Source: Bacteroidota bacterium
GTDB taxonomy: Bacteria > Bacteroidota > Bacteroidia > Chitinophagales > Chitinophagaceae
Assembly: GCA_947453145.1 (NCBI GenBank)
Contig: CANGFA010000013.1
Location: 1 to 64,000, forward strand
Reading direction: 5' to 3'
DNA: 64,000 bases
Part shown: positions 17,773-27,402 of the stretch, piece by piece
Layout of the letters: each line of letters begins with the position of its first letter
Position numbering within the stretch: position 1 is the stretch's first letter
Program-made: the position numbers and the translations under genes
Notes under the pieces: model-generated
What the model saw: only the letters and a program-made list of their open reading frames with translations
The model's database searches: none
Told to the model about the DNA's origin: nothing

Positions 17773-18189
17773 ATGGCATATTCAGATAAAGTAATTGATC
17801 ATTATTCTAATCCTAAAAATGTAGGAACATTAGACAAAGCATCTAAAAGTGTAGGTACTGGTTTAGTAGGTGCACCAGAATGCGGAGACGTAATGCGTTT
17901 GCAAATTCAAGTGGACGACGCCACTGGTATTATCACAGACGCAAAATTTAAAACCTTTGGTTGTGGTTCTGCGATTGCTTCTAGCTCTCTAGCTACGGAG
18001 TGGTTAAAAGGAAAGTCAGTGGACGAAGCCGTTAAAATTGACAATATGGATTTAGTTGAGGAATTAAATTTACCTCCAGTAAAAATTCACTGTTCGGTTT
18101 TAGCAGAAGACGCTATTAAGTCTGCAATCAATGACTACCGCAAGAAAAATGGTTTAGAAGAATTGGTATTTGAAGAACGCATCCACTAA
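17773..18189 (+). CDS. iscU: Fe-S cluster scaffold IscU
   Basis: IscU is the scaffold on which Fe-S clusters are assembled. The 138-residue protein has the three conserved ligand cysteines, C37 (PECGD), C64 (FGCGSA) and C107 (IHCSVLAE). The LPPVK sequence just before C107 is the HscA-recognition motif in other bacteria. It follows iscS by 63 bases and precedes iscA by 8. Length and all ligands are normal. Confidence 0.97.
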   Translation: MAYSDKVIDHYSNPKNVGTLDKASKSVGTGLVGAPECGDVMRLQIQVDDATGIITDAKFKTFGCGSAIASSSLATEWLKGKSVDEAVKIDNMDLVEELNLPPVKIHCSVLAEDAIKSAINDYRKKNGLEELVFEERIH

Positions 18190-18197
18190 TTAATTAC

Positions 18198-18551
18198 ATG
18201 AGTACTGTAGCAGAAAATACCATTTTAGTGAGCGAAAAGGCGAAGGCAAAAGTGATGCAACTTATGCAAGACGCTGAAATCGTAAACGATTCATCCTACT
18301 TTTTAAGAGTAGGTGTAGTAGGAGGTGGCTGCTCTGGATTAAGTTACAAGTTGGATTTTGACAACGAAATTAAACCCATGGATCAGGTGTTTGAAGATAA
18401 TGGTGTGAAAGTAGTAACGGACTTGAAGAGCTTCTTATATTTAGTAAATACCGAGTTGGATTTTTCAGACGGATTAAACGGCAAAGGTTTTTATTTTAAC
18501 AATCCCAATGCAAGCCGAAGCTGCGGTTGTGGAGAAAGTTTTGCGGTGTAG
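18198..18551 (+). CDS. iscA: IscA/HesB-type Fe-S carrier
   Basis: A 117-residue A-type carrier that accepts iron or Fe-S clusters and delivers them to targets. The three conserved cysteines are C45 (GGGCSG), C109 and C111 (SCGCGES). It is the third gene of the isc cluster and is followed by a terminator. It could equally be named erpA; the family is clear but the A-type subtype is not. Confidence 0.95.
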   Translation: MSTVAENTILVSEKAKAKVMQLMQDAEIVNDSSYFLRVGVVGGGCSGLSYKLDFDNEIKPMDQVFEDNGVKVVTDLKSFLYLVNTELDFSDGLNGKGFYFNNPNASRSCGCGESFAV

Positions 18552-18612
18552 CTTTTTCAGCGTTTTTTTGAAAATAAAAAACCCTTATAAGCACGCAAAT
18601 GATTTATACAAT

Positions 18613-18642
18613 ATGCCCTGGTACTATCCGGGGCATTTTTTG
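18613..18642 (+). terminator. Terminator after the isc cluster
   Basis: ATGCCCTGG (18613-18621) pairs with CCGGGGCAT (18628-18636), with one G-T wobble and a 6-base loop, followed by a run of T. Confidence 0.8.
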
Positions 18643-18653
18643 ATTATTTATAG

Positions 18654-18661
18654 TAGCTTTG
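18654..18661 (+). promoter_or_regulatory. -7 box for the gldF-gldG fusion gene
   Basis: TAGCTTTG matches TAnnTTTG exactly and ends 6 bases before the ATG at 18668. A possible upstream TTG codon at 18659 is part of this box, so it is unlikely to be the start. Confidence 0.55.
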
Positions 18662-18667
18662 ATTCCT

Positions 18668-21121
18668 ATGTGGGCAATTTGCAAAAAAGAGTGGACACAA
18701 TATTTTAACGGACTCACCGGGTATTTAATCATTGGTTTTTATCTTGTTGCCAATGGTTTGTTTCTTTTTGTATTACCCAATTACAATGTCTTTGATTTTG
18801 GCTATACCTCTTTACAAGTCTATTTCGATTTTGCCCCTTGGTTTTTGCTTTTATTAATACCTGCTGTAACCATGCGCAGTTTTTCGGATGAGTATAAACA
18901 AGGCACTTATGAAATTATAAGAACCTTGCCTGTAAGTCCTTTTAAACTAGTTATCGCTAAATTTTTTGGCGCCTTTTTTATTGTTTTATTAGCCATTGTA
19001 CCCACACTTATATATGCCATATCACTCCATAATTTAAGCATGGTAGGTGGGTTAGATTGGGGTGCCACATTGGGCTCCTATTTTGGACTTGGTTGTTTGG
19101 CAATGGTCTATACGATGATTGGAATATTTGCCAGCAGCACCACTAAAAATAGCTTGGTTGCGTTATTGGCATCTATTATTATTTCTATTTTATTATTTAA
19201 AGGGTTTGATTGGGTAAGTGCTGCTCCATTTTTTAAAAATGGATATGACTTTTATGTATTACAATTGGGGTTGTCTCAACATTATCAAAATGTAAGCAAG
19301 GGCGTAATAAACACAACCGACCTTGTTTATTTTATTTCCATTGCAGTTTTATTTGGGATAGGGTCAATAGAGCAAATTAAAGGAAGTATTAAATATTTGA
19401 TTTTACTTTTTGTTATTTTAATTACAAATTACACTTCAACAGTTTACACGCTTCAATTGGATTTAACTAAGGATCATCGTTATACCATTGCCGAAAATTC
19501 AAAACTGATTATTAAGGAAGTAGAAGTTCCTGTAAAAGTACACGTATACTTGGGTGGCGACTTGCCCGCTAATTTTAAAAAGTTAGCGCAGTCTACTTCC
19601 AGTTTATTAAGTCAGTTCCAAAAATTGAATGCAAAAAACATCCAATGGGAAATAGAGGTTCCTAATAAAATGTACCAAGATGCAGCATTGGAAAATTTTT
19701 ATGATAGTTTAACAAGGTTGGGCGTACCTATTGAAAGAATCGTTGACGATGGCAATACATCCGATAAAAGAGTTGACCAATTAATTATACCAGGCGCCAT
19801 TGTGGAAGTAGAAGGTAAAAAGCCCATTTCAATTGATTTACGTGCTGGTAAAAAATATTTTAAACCCTATAATGTCGTAAAAGATATTCCAACAGAGGAT
19901 TTGGAAGCAAGTGCCAATGCTGCCGAAGCATTGCTAGAATATAAATTTATACATGCCATTTATTTATTGAACAGATCCGATGTTCCACGTATTGGTTATT
20001 TAGTGGGTAATGGGGAGCAAATAGATTTAAGTGTTAATGATTTAGGGTTTACCATAAAAAATCAATATCGCTTGTCGGTTGTTGATTTAAAAAAAGGCTT
20101 CCTAGATGCATCAAAAATAAAAACTTTGTTAATTGTAAAGCCAACAGAACCTTTTACTGAACTGGATAAATTAAAGCTGGATCAGTATGTTATGGCAGGG
20201 GGTAATATCATTTGGGCTATTGATAAATTATATGCTAGCTATGATAGCCTACAAAAATCAAATGGCAATTATGTTGCTTTTGATAGAAACTTAGGACTAG
20301 ATGATCTATTATTCAAATACGGAGTAAGAATTAATTCCAACTTATTGCAGGATTTAAATTGTGCAAAGCAACCTATCGTAATAGGAAATAATCCGGACGG
20401 CTCACCCAAAATACAAAGAATGCCATGGCCGTATTATCCGTTTTTGTATGGGAATGACAATAATCCTATCTCTAAAAATATGGATAGAGTTTTGCCCATG
20501 TTTCCCTCTAGCATTGATACCCTTGTAAATAAGGATATCAAAAAAATAGTTTTACTTACAACAGATACCAATAGTAGGGTTATATCAACACCCAATTTAA
20601 TAAGTGTAAATAGTATTCATGATGAAACCGATTTTGTAAGTTTTAATAAGCATCATTTGCCGGTAGCCGTTTTATTGGAAGGGAAGTTTAGTTCTTTGTT
20701 TACAAATAGAATTTCTGCTGCTAATTTAGATAGCGTGCAATTAAATACAGGCAAGTCTTATATTTCAAAAGGGATAGCCAATTCAAAACAAATTGTAATT
20801 GCAGATGCAGATATCATAACCAATTCCATTAGTAAGGATTCAAGAGGCAATGAAATTCCTTTACCAATGGGCGTTATGCCTTTTGATTCTTATCAATTTG
20901 CCAATCAAAATTTTTATTTAAACTGCATAACTTATTTAAATGATCCTGATGGATTATTAGAAAGCAGGAATAAAGCCTTAGTTTTAAGATTATTGGATAA
21001 AAATAAATTGGAAGTGGCCAAATTTGGCTGGCAGTTAGGTTTGGTTTTAGGTCCTGTATTGTTTTTGTTTGTTTTTTACCTTATTTGGAATGGCTATAGA
21101 AAAAGCAAATTTGCAGCTTAA
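18668..21121 (+). CDS. GldF-GldG fusion: ABC permease joined to its auxiliary domain
   Basis: This 817-residue protein joins two parts that are normally separate. Residues 1 to about 240 are a six-helix ABC-2-type permease like GldF (ICKKEWTQYFNGLTGYLI at the start, SFSDEYKQGTYEIIRTLPVS in the coupling region). Residues from about 250 on are a GldG-like periplasmic region with its own N-terminal helix and a C-terminal membrane helix (about 787-808). With the ATPase GldA these act in gliding motility in Flavobacterium, but relatives occur in non-gliding bacteria. No gldA lies nearby. ATG at 18668 is preferred because the TTG upstream lies in the promoter box and GldF proteins start at this point. 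Confidence 0.88.
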   Translation: MWAICKKEWTQYFNGLTGYLIIGFYLVANGLFLFVLPNYNVFDFGYTSLQVYFDFAPWFLLLLIPAVTMRSFSDEYKQGTYEIIRTLPVSPFKLVIAKFFGAFFIVLLAIVPTLIYAISLHNLSMVGGLDWGATLGSYFGLGCLAMVYTMIGIFASSTTKNSLVALLASIIISILLFKGFDWVSAAPFFKNGYDFYVLQLGLSQHYQNVSKGVINTTDLVYFISIAVLFGIGSIEQIKGSIKYLILLFVILITNYTSTVYTLQLDLTKDHRYTIAENSKLIIKEVEVPVKVHVYLGGDLPANFKKLAQSTSSLLSQFQKLNAKNIQWEIEVPNKMYQDAALENFYDSLTRLGVPIERIVDDGNTSDKRVDQLIIPGAIVEVEGKKPISIDLRAGKKYFKPYNVVKDIPTEDLEASANAAEALLEYKFIHAIYLLNRSDVPRIGYLVGNGEQIDLSVNDLGFTIKNQYRLSVVDLKKGFLDASKIKTLLIVKPTEPFTELDKLKLDQYVMAGGNIIWAIDKLYASYDSLQKSNGNYVAFDRNLGLDDLLFKYGVRINSNLLQDLNCAKQPIVIGNNPDGSPKIQRMPWPYYPFLYGNDNNPISKNMDRVLPMFPSSIDTLVNKDIKKIVLLTTDTNSRVISTPNLISVNSIHDETDFVSFNKHHLPVAVLLEGKFSSLFTNRISAANLDSVQLNTGKSYISKGIANSKQIVIADADIITNSISKDSRGNEIPLPMGVMPFDSYQFANQNFYLNCITYLNDPDGLLESRNKALVLRLLDKNKLEVAKFGWQLGLVLGPVLFLFVFYLIWNGYRKSKFAA

Positions 21122-21142
21122 AATTTTGAATTAACTTTACTT

Positions 21143-22102
21143 ATGAGCAAAGATCAACTTGTCTATATTGTTTTTGGGTGTATTATATCACTTGCGCTGG
21201 TATTTGACCTTGGATTTTTAAGTAAAAAAAACACCATCATCTCTGTTGCTCAAGCATTAAAGCAAACTTTTCTTTGGGTATTGTTAGCGCTTGGATTTTT
21301 TATATTTGTTTGGATTGAAGAAGGACAAAAAATAGGCTTAGAATTTTTAAGTGGCTATTTAATGGAGTGGAGTTTAAGTATAGATAACATTTTTGTCTTT
21401 ATTTTAATATTCGATGCTTTTAAAGTAAAAGAAAAAAATTATCCAAGGGTATTGCTAATAGGTATTTTGGCTGCAGTTATTTTTCGAATCACATTTATTA
21501 CATTGGGGGTAGCCTTGGTAGCAAAATTCTCTTGGCTTTTATACATTTTTGGAATTTTCTTATTGTATACCGGTTATCAAATGTTTACATCAGATAACGA
21601 AGAATCATTTGATCCGCACGAATCCAAAGTGTATAAATTTTTAAAAAAAATATTACCCATTGGATCTACAGACGGAGATGGAAGATTTGTAATCAGAGAT
21701 CATAATAAAAAGCCCGTATATACTAGTTTATTTGTGGTAGTTGTATTATTGGCTGCTATCGATATTGTATTTGCCTTGGACTCTATTCCGGCGGTAATGG
21801 GTATTTCAAATAGTAGTTTAGTTATTTACACTTCAAATATTTTTGCTGTACTTGGCCTAAGATCCTTATTCTTCCTGTTAAGAGGGGCTGTTAATAAATT
21901 TGAATACTTGCAGCAAGGGATTGCTATTGTACTCATCTTTATAGGTGTAAAAATGTTGGGTGAGCACTATATAAACATGTGGATGGATAAAAACGCACAA
22001 GTTATTTTATCCTTACTTGTTATTCTGTTTTGCATCATGGGCTCTATTTTATATTCTAATTTTGTTAAAAAACAAAAATCATCAAAGCATAACAAAGACT
22101 AA
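21143..22102 (+). CDS. TerC/Alx-family integral membrane protein
   Basis: The 319-residue protein has about eight or nine membrane helices. Two acidic signature segments are intact: GYLMEWSLSIDNIFVF (about 74-89) and AAIDIVFALDSIPAV (about 209-223), characteristic of TerC/Alx proteins linked to manganese export and pH response. It follows the GldFG gene by 21 bases and precedes lspA by 30. The family is certain; transport of Mn is known for relatives and inferred here. Confidence 0.93.
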   Translation: MSKDQLVYIVFGCIISLALVFDLGFLSKKNTIISVAQALKQTFLWVLLALGFFIFVWIEEGQKIGLEFLSGYLMEWSLSIDNIFVFILIFDAFKVKEKNYPRVLLIGILAAVIFRITFITLGVALVAKFSWLLYIFGIFLLYTGYQMFTSDNEESFDPHESKVYKFLKKILPIGSTDGDGRFVIRDHNKKPVYTSLFVVVVLLAAIDIVFALDSIPAVMGISNSSLVIYTSNIFAVLGLRSLFFLLRGAVNKFEYLQQGIAIVLIFIGVKMLGEHYINMWMDKNAQVILSLLVILFCIMGSILYSNFVKKQKSSKHNKD

Positions 22103-22104
22103 CT

Positions 22105-22112
22105 TATCTTTG
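22105..22112 (+). promoter_or_regulatory. -7 box for lspA
   Basis: TATCTTTG, an exact TAnnTTTG match, begins two bases after the terC stop and lies 20 bases before the lspA ATG. Confidence 0.5.
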
Positions 22113-22132
22113 CCTTAACTACAAAGTATCAT

Positions 22133-22801
22133 ATGAACGGGAAAAAAGTAATTGCATTAATTGCCATCATCATATTTATAGATCAAGCCATTAAATTTTA
22201 TATCAAACTAAATTATTTTTTAGGCGAAGAGCATTATATGTTAGGGACTTGGGCCCGACTTCATTTTGTAGAAAATGAGGGGATGGCTTGGGGTTTAAAA
22301 TTTGGTGGCAATTTTGGAAAAATTATATTAACCCTATTTAGATTGGTGGCCGTGATTTGGGGGGCTTTCTTAATCAAAGGATTTATTGCCAAAAAATATC
22401 ATACTGGGTTTATAATTTGTGCTGCTTTAATTTTTGCTGGTGCCGTTGGCAACTTAATCGACAGTTTAATTTATGGGATCATATTTGAACAAAGTGTTCC
22501 ATTTACCACTCAGGTTGCGGTGCTTTTCCCAAAATTTGGAGGGTATGCTCCGTTTTTACACGGAAAAGTGGTAGATATGTTCTATTTCCCTATTGTTCAA
22601 AATGCACATTTCCCTTCTTGGTTCCCAATCTGGGGGGGTGAAGAATTTGAGTTCTTTAGACCCGTGTTTAATTTTGCCGACGCATCCATAAGTATAGGTG
22701 TTATTACACTATTTATCTTCCAAAACAAGTTTTTTGGCAATGAACCCACCGAAAACCCACAAAAAGAGCAAATAGTGGAGTCGGTAGACAACCCGGAATA
22801 A
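22133..22801 (+). CDS. lspA: Lipoprotein signal peptidase (signal peptidase II)
   Basis: LspA cleaves the signal peptide of prolipoproteins in the inner membrane. The 222-residue protein shows the conserved FIDQAIKFY, ENEGMAWG, GAVGNLIDS and FNFADASISIG blocks; the aspartates in the last two blocks are the catalytic pair. It is longer than the roughly 165 residues of E. coli LspA because of a loop between the two aspartate blocks, which is usual in Bacteroidota. The C-terminal tail is polar. Confidence 0.96.
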   Translation: MNGKKVIALIAIIIFIDQAIKFYIKLNYFLGEEHYMLGTWARLHFVENEGMAWGLKFGGNFGKIILTLFRLVAVIWGAFLIKGFIAKKYHTGFIICAALIFAGAVGNLIDSLIYGIIFEQSVPFTTQVAVLFPKFGGYAPFLHGKVVDMFYFPIVQNAHFPSWFPIWGGEEFEFFRPVFNFADASISIGVITLFIFQNKFFGNEPTENPQKEQIVESVDNPE

Positions 22802-22861
22802 GCTTTTTACCATCCTATTTCGTACCTTCGTGCCCTAAAAATCAGCTAGGATAAGCGTTTT

Positions 22862-25800
22862 ATGAGCAACCAATACCCCGAATTCAATGGATTACACCTG
22901 CCTACTATTGAGGCAGAGATATTAACAGCTTGGAAAAAAGAACAAGCATTTGAGCAATCTGTAAGCTTACGTGAAGGCAAAACGCCATTTGTGTTTTATG
23001 AAGGCCCTCCTAGCGCCAACGGTATGCCAGGTATTCACCATGTTATTTCTAGAACCTTAAAGGACATGATGTGTCGTTACAAAACGATGCAAGGCTTTCA
23101 AGTAAAACGAAAAGGGGGTTGGGACACGCATGGTTTGCCAGTAGAGTTGGGCGTTGAAAAAGAATTAGGGATCACCAAGGAAGATATTGGAAAGAAAATT
23201 TCGGTAGAAGAATACAATCAAAAATGTCGTGAGGCGGTTTTAAGATATAAAAAAGAGTGGGACGATATTACAAACAAGATGGGGTATTGGGTGGACTTAA
23301 ATAATCCTTATATCACTTTCGAAAATAATTATATTGAAACCCTTTGGTGGATATTAAGTACGCTTTATAAAAAAGGATACCTATATCAAAGCGTAAGTAT
23401 TCAACCCTATTCACCTGCTGCAGGAACTGGTTTAAGTTCACATGAATTAAATCAGCCAGGGACTTACAAGGATGTAAAAGATACTTCAGCAGTAGCCATG
23501 TTCAAAGCTATACCATCTGCTGAAAGCCAGTTTTTATTTGATGCTGCTGCAACTAATAAAAATAATCAGGATGTGTTCTATATGGCTTGGACTACAACGC
23601 CATGGACCTTGCCATCCAACTTAGGATTAACAGTGGGCCCGAATATTGACTATGTTTTAGTAGCAACGTATAATCCATATACTGCAATGCCAGTAAATGT
23701 GGTGTTGGCAAAAGCATTGTTGTCAAAGTATTTTAAAGAGGAAGGTTTGGTAATAGAAACTTTTGCCGAAGGCGATAAAATTATTCCATGGAAAATTTTG
23801 GCAGAATTTAAAGGTGCCCAATTAAATGGATTGAGATATGAGCAGTTAATGCCATTTGAAGCAAATGACCCAGCTACTTTTGAGGGCGACCCTTTTAAAA
23901 TAATTATAGGAGATTTTGTAACCACCGAAGACGGTACGGGTATTGTGCATACCTCACCAGCATTTGGTGCGGATGACTATAAAGTGGGACAAAAAAATAA
24001 TTTAGGTATCATCACGTTGGTAGACAGAGAAGGGAAATTTGTAGACGGTGTTGGTGAGTTTAGTGGACGTTTTGTTAAAAATTACAAAGACGAAAAAGAC
24101 TATGTGGATGTAAACGTAGATATCTGCGTGAAGTTGAAAAAAGAAAATCGTGCATTTAAAGTAGAAAAATACGAACACAATTATCCGCATTGTTGGAGAA
24201 CAGATAAACCTATTTTGTATTATCCTTTGGACGCTTGGTTTATTAAAACTACAGCCGTTAAGGATAGATTAGTAGAATTAAATAAAACCATTAACTGGAA
24301 ACCAAAGAGTACAGGCGAAGGCCGTTTTGGTAACTGGTTAGAGAATATGGTAGATTGGAATTTATCAAGAAGCAGGTATTGGGGAACGCCCCTACCAATT
24401 TGGAGAACAGAGGATGGTACCGAAGAAATTTGTGTGGGTTCTATCCAAGAATTAACAACACTATTTGTTGCAGCAAAAGAAAAAGGCTTTAACAAAGAAG
24501 TGAATTTGCAAATTGTGGATGGGAAATTGGATGTGGATTTACACAAACCATTTGTGGATCAAATAGAATTGTTAAGTGCGAGTGGCCAACCCATGAAACG
24601 AGTATCGGATTTAGTGGACGTTTGGTTTGATTCGGGCGCCATGCCTTATGCGCAGTGGCATTATCCATTTGAGAACAAGGACTTGATAGATAAAGGCGAA
24701 GCATTCCCTGCCGACTTTATTTGCGAAGGAGTGGATCAAACACGTGGATGGTTTTATACATTGCACACATTGGGTGTATTGTTATTTGATAGTGTTGCTT
24801 ACAAAGCCGTAATGAGCAATGGTTTGGTATTGGACAAGAACGGCAACAAAATGAGTAAGCGTTTAGGAAACGTGGTGAATCCATTTGAAACTTTAAATAC
24901 CTATGGTGCGGATGCAACAAGATGGTATTTGGTGACCAATGCTTCGCCATGGGATAATTTAAAATTTGACTTATCTGGTATACAGGAAGTGCAAAGAAAG
25001 TTCTTTGGAACTTTATATAACACGTATCAATTTTTTGTATTGTATGCAAATGTGGATGGCTTTAAATTTGAACAAGAATATATTCCTGTAGCAGAACGTC
25101 CAGAAATTGATCGTTGGATTATTTCTTCCTTGAATAGTTTGGTACAAACTGTTACTATTTCCATGGATGATTTTGAACCCACCAATGCAGGTCGTGCGAT
25201 AGAAACCTTTGTGGATGAGCATTTGAGTAATTGGTACGTACGTTTGTGTCGTCGTCGATTTTGGAAAGGAACTTACGAGCAAGATAAAATAGCTGCTTAC
25301 CAAACCTTGTATGAATGTTTAGAAACCATCACTAGATTAATGGCGCCTATCGCTCCTTTTTTCTGTGATCAGGTATTCAGAAATTTAAATGGCATTACTA
25401 AACGTCACAATGTAATTTCTATTCACCATGTAGATTTTCCGAAAGCGGATACCTCTAAAATGGATATTGCTTTAGAAGAACGCATGCAAATGGCACAGGA
25501 TATTTGTTCTCTTGTTTTATCTATCCGTAAGAAGGTGAATATCAAAGTACGTCAGCCATTACAAAAAATATTAATTCCTGTTTTGGATCCAAAGCAAAAA
25601 GCAGCCATTGAACAAATGGAGGAACTTATTTTGGCAGAGGTAAACGTTAAGGAAATTAATTATATCACCGAGACCGAAGGGGTGATTAGTAAAAAATTGA
25701 AACCCAACTTCAAGTTATTGGGGGCTAAATTAGGCACCAAAATGAAACAAGCTTCGTCGGTAATTACTGCTTTGAGTCAGGCTCAAATTTCCCAATTGGA

Positions 25801-26212
25801 AAAAGAGGGTAGCCTTGATTTACAGGTTGACGGGGAGACTATTTCGCTGTTGGTGTCCGAAGTAGAAATTATAGCTGAAGATATCCCAGGATGGAGCGTG
25901 GCAGTTAAAAGTGCCTTGACTGTAGCCTTAGATATTACCCTAAGTCCTACTTTATTAAAGGAAGGAAACGCTAGGGAATTGGTAAATAGGGTCCAAAACA
26001 TCAGAAAAGAGGCCAATTTTGAGCTAACTGACAAGATTTTACTACGAATTGTGGATAACACGGATTTGAAGGACTCCATTAATGAATTTTCCGATTATAT
26101 TTGCCGCGAAATACTGGCATTGGAAATTGACTGGGTTCCTTCCTTAGACGAAGGGGTGGATGTCGAAATAAATGACCAAAAATTACGGATTTCAGTTTTA
26201 CAAAAAGGATAA
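22862..26212 (+). CDS. ileS: Isoleucyl-tRNA synthetase
   Basis: IleS charges tRNA-Ile. The 1116-residue class I synthetase has the HIGH-type motif GIHH in PSANGMPGIHHVISR near residues 49-63, a large editing domain (about 200-420), the KMSKR motif near residue 663, and the anticodon-binding and C-terminal domains. The length matches the long IleS form found in Bacteroidota. A weak promoter box (TACCTTCG, 22823-22830) lies upstream. The DksA-like gene begins two bases after its stop, so the pair is co-transcribed. Confidence 0.97.
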   Translation: MSNQYPEFNGLHLPTIEAEILTAWKKEQAFEQSVSLREGKTPFVFYEGPPSANGMPGIHHVISRTLKDMMCRYKTMQGFQVKRKGGWDTHGLPVELGVEKELGITKEDIGKKISVEEYNQKCREAVLRYKKEWDDITNKMGYWVDLNNPYITFENNYIETLWWILSTLYKKGYLYQSVSIQPYSPAAGTGLSSHELNQPGTYKDVKDTSAVAMFKAIPSAESQFLFDAAATNKNNQDVFYMAWTTTPWTLPSNLGLTVGPNIDYVLVATYNPYTAMPVNVVLAKALLSKYFKEEGLVIETFAEGDKIIPWKILAEFKGAQLNGLRYEQLMPFEANDPATFEGDPFKIIIGDFVTTEDGTGIVHTSPAFGADDYKVGQKNNLGIITLVDREGKFVDGVGEFSGRFVKNYKDEKDYVDVNVDICVKLKKENRAFKVEKYEHNYPHCWRTDKPILYYPLDAWFIKTTAVKDRLVELNKTINWKPKSTGEGRFGNWLENMVDWNLSRSRYWGTPLPIWRTEDGTEEICVGSIQELTTLFVAAKEKGFNKEVNLQIVDGKLDVDLHKPFVDQIELLSASGQPMKRVSDLVDVWFDSGAMPYAQWHYPFENKDLIDKGEAFPADFICEGVDQTRGWFYTLHTLGVLLFDSVAYKAVMSNGLVLDKNGNKMSKRLGNVVNPFETLNTYGADATRWYLVTNASPWDNLKFDLSGIQEVQRKFFGTLYNTYQFFVLYANVDGFKFEQEYIPVAERPEIDRWIISSLNSLVQTVTISMDDFEPTNAGRAIETFVDEHLSNWYVRLCRRRFWKGTYEQDKIAAYQTLYECLETITRLMAPIAPFFCDQVFRNLNGITKRHNVISIHHVDFPKADTSKMDIALEERMQMAQDICSLVLSIRKKVNIKVRQPLQKILIPVLDPKQKAAIEQMEELILAEVNVKEINYITETEGVISKKLKPNFKLLGAKLGTKMKQASSVITALSQAQISQLEKEGSLDLQVDGETISLLVSEVEIIAEDIPGWSVAVKSALTVALDITLSPTLLKEGNARELVNRVQNIRKEANFELTDKILLRIVDNTDLKDSINEFSDYICREILALEIDWVPSLDEGVDVEINDQKLRISVLQKG

Positions 26213-26214
26213 TT

Positions 26215-27321
26215 ATGGCTACAAAGAAACCAGCACCTAAAAAAGTGGTACCAGCAAAGAAGGCGGCTCCTGCAAAAAAAGCAGTTCCAGCTAAAAAGGT
26301 GGCACCAGCTAAAAAAGTAGTACCAGCAAAGAAGGCGGCTCCTGCAAAAAAAGCAGTTCCAGCTAAAAAGGCTGCACCTGCAAAAAAAGTGGCACCAGCT
26401 AAAAAGGCAGCTCCAGCTAAAGTAGTAGCGAAAGCTCCTGCGAAATCTGCAGTAGCTGTAAAAAAAGTGGCACCAGCTAAAAAGGCAGCTCCAGCTAAAG
26501 TAGTAGCGAAAGCTCCTGCGAAATCTGCAGTAGCTGCAAAAAAAGTGGCACCAGCTAAAAAGGCAGCTCCAGCTAAAGTAGTAGCGAAAGCTCCTGCGAA
26601 ATCTGCAGTACCTGCTAAGAAGGCAGCACCAGCTAAAGTAGTAGCGAAAGCTCCTGCAAAAGCAGCTCCCAAAGCAGTTGCAAAGCCAGCGGCTAAACCT
26701 GCGGTACCTGCTAAACCAGTTGCTCCTGTAAAACCAGTTGTAAAATATGTACCTCCTGCAAAACCAGTTCCCAAAATACCTACACCTCCTGTAAAGCCGG
26801 TACGTAAAACTGCTGAGCCATTAAAAGAAGTGAAAGTGCCAAAAATTAATGCAAAAAGTAGTGTTCCTTATCAACCAGGGTATGTGCCAATGGAAAAAAG
26901 AAAAGAAGTAGAAAGATCAACAGAGACCTTAGTTAAATATTCTGATGCTGATTTAGCTGAATTTAAAGAAATTATTACGCGTAAATTAGATGCTGCCAAA
27001 AAGGAGCTTGTTTATTTACAAGGTATTATCACTCGTAAGGACGAATTAGGTGGTGATAATGACGATGCAAGATATATGACTATGGAAGACGGTAGTGTGA
27101 GTATGGAAAGAGAGCAATTAGGTCAAATGGCAAGTCGTCAAATTACTTTTATTGATCACTTAGAAAAAGCATTAATGCGTATTCAGAATAAGACTTATGG
27201 AATATGCAGAGTAACGGGTTTGTTAATTGACAAAGCACGTTTAAAGGCAGTTCCACATGCAACATTGAGTTTAGAAGCGAAATTAGGGTATGTAAAAAAT
27301 AGCCCTAACGTTCCTGAATAA
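26215..27321 (+). CDS. DksA/TraR-like regulator with a long histone H1-like N-terminal tail
   Basis: The 368-residue protein has two parts. Residues 1 to about 195 are almost only Ala, Lys, Pro and Val in PAKKA-type repeats like those of histone H1 and bacterial H1-like DNA-binding proteins. Residues about 240-360 resemble DksA/TraR: a coiled-coil hairpin followed by the zinc-finger region YGICRVTGLLI. Only one cysteine remains there, so zinc binding by four cysteines is not possible; this loss is common in the Bacteroidota family. It directly follows ileS. DNA or RNA polymerase binding is inference from the two parts. Confidence 0.85.
   Translation: MATKKPAPKKVVPAKKAAPAKKAVPAKKVAPAKKVVPAKKAAPAKKAVPAKKAAPAKKVAPAKKAAPAKVVAKAPAKSAVAVKKVAPAKKAAPAKVVAKAPAKSAVAAKKVAPAKKAAPAKVVAKAPAKSAVPAKKAAPAKVVAKAPAKAAPKAVAKPAAKPAVPAKPVAPVKPVVKYVPPAKPVPKIPTPPVKPVRKTAEPLKEVKVPKINAKSSVPYQPGYVPMEKRKEVERSTETLVKYSDADLAEFKEIITRKLDAAKKELVYLQGIITRKDELGGDNDDARYMTMEDGSVSMEREQLGQMASRQITFIDHLEKALMRIQNKTYGICRVTGLLIDKARLKAVPHATLSLEAKLGYVKNSPNVPE
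26383..26616 (+). repeat. Three tandem 78-bp repeats inside the DksA-like gene
   Basis: Units begin at 26383, 26461 and 26539 and encode a 26-residue block beginning KKVAPAKKAAPAKVVAKAPA. They are nearly identical at the DNA level, including codon use, and a partial fourth unit starts at 26617. This suggests recent expansion by slippage or unequal recombination. Confidence 0.9.
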
Positions 27322-27358
27322 GCTTTCGCAAAACGGACCTTACATTAATAAGACTTAT

Positions 27359-27390
27359 AAGCCTCGATCTAATCCATCGGGGCTTTTTTA
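27359..27390. terminator. Terminator between convergent genes
   Basis: AAGCCTCGAT (27359-27368) pairs with ATCGGGGCTT (27376-27385) with one T-G wobble and a 7-base loop, followed by a run of T on the plus strand. It ends the ileS operon. Confidence 0.85.
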
Positions 27391-27402
27391 TTGGACTGTA
27401 TT

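Noticed and set aside
26079-26774. Long open frame of 231 codons on the minus strand, Ala/Gly/Thr/Phe-rich
   Set aside because: It is the antisense shadow of the PAKKA repeats in the DksA-like gene; repetitive composition keeps stops away, and no signal or family feature is present.
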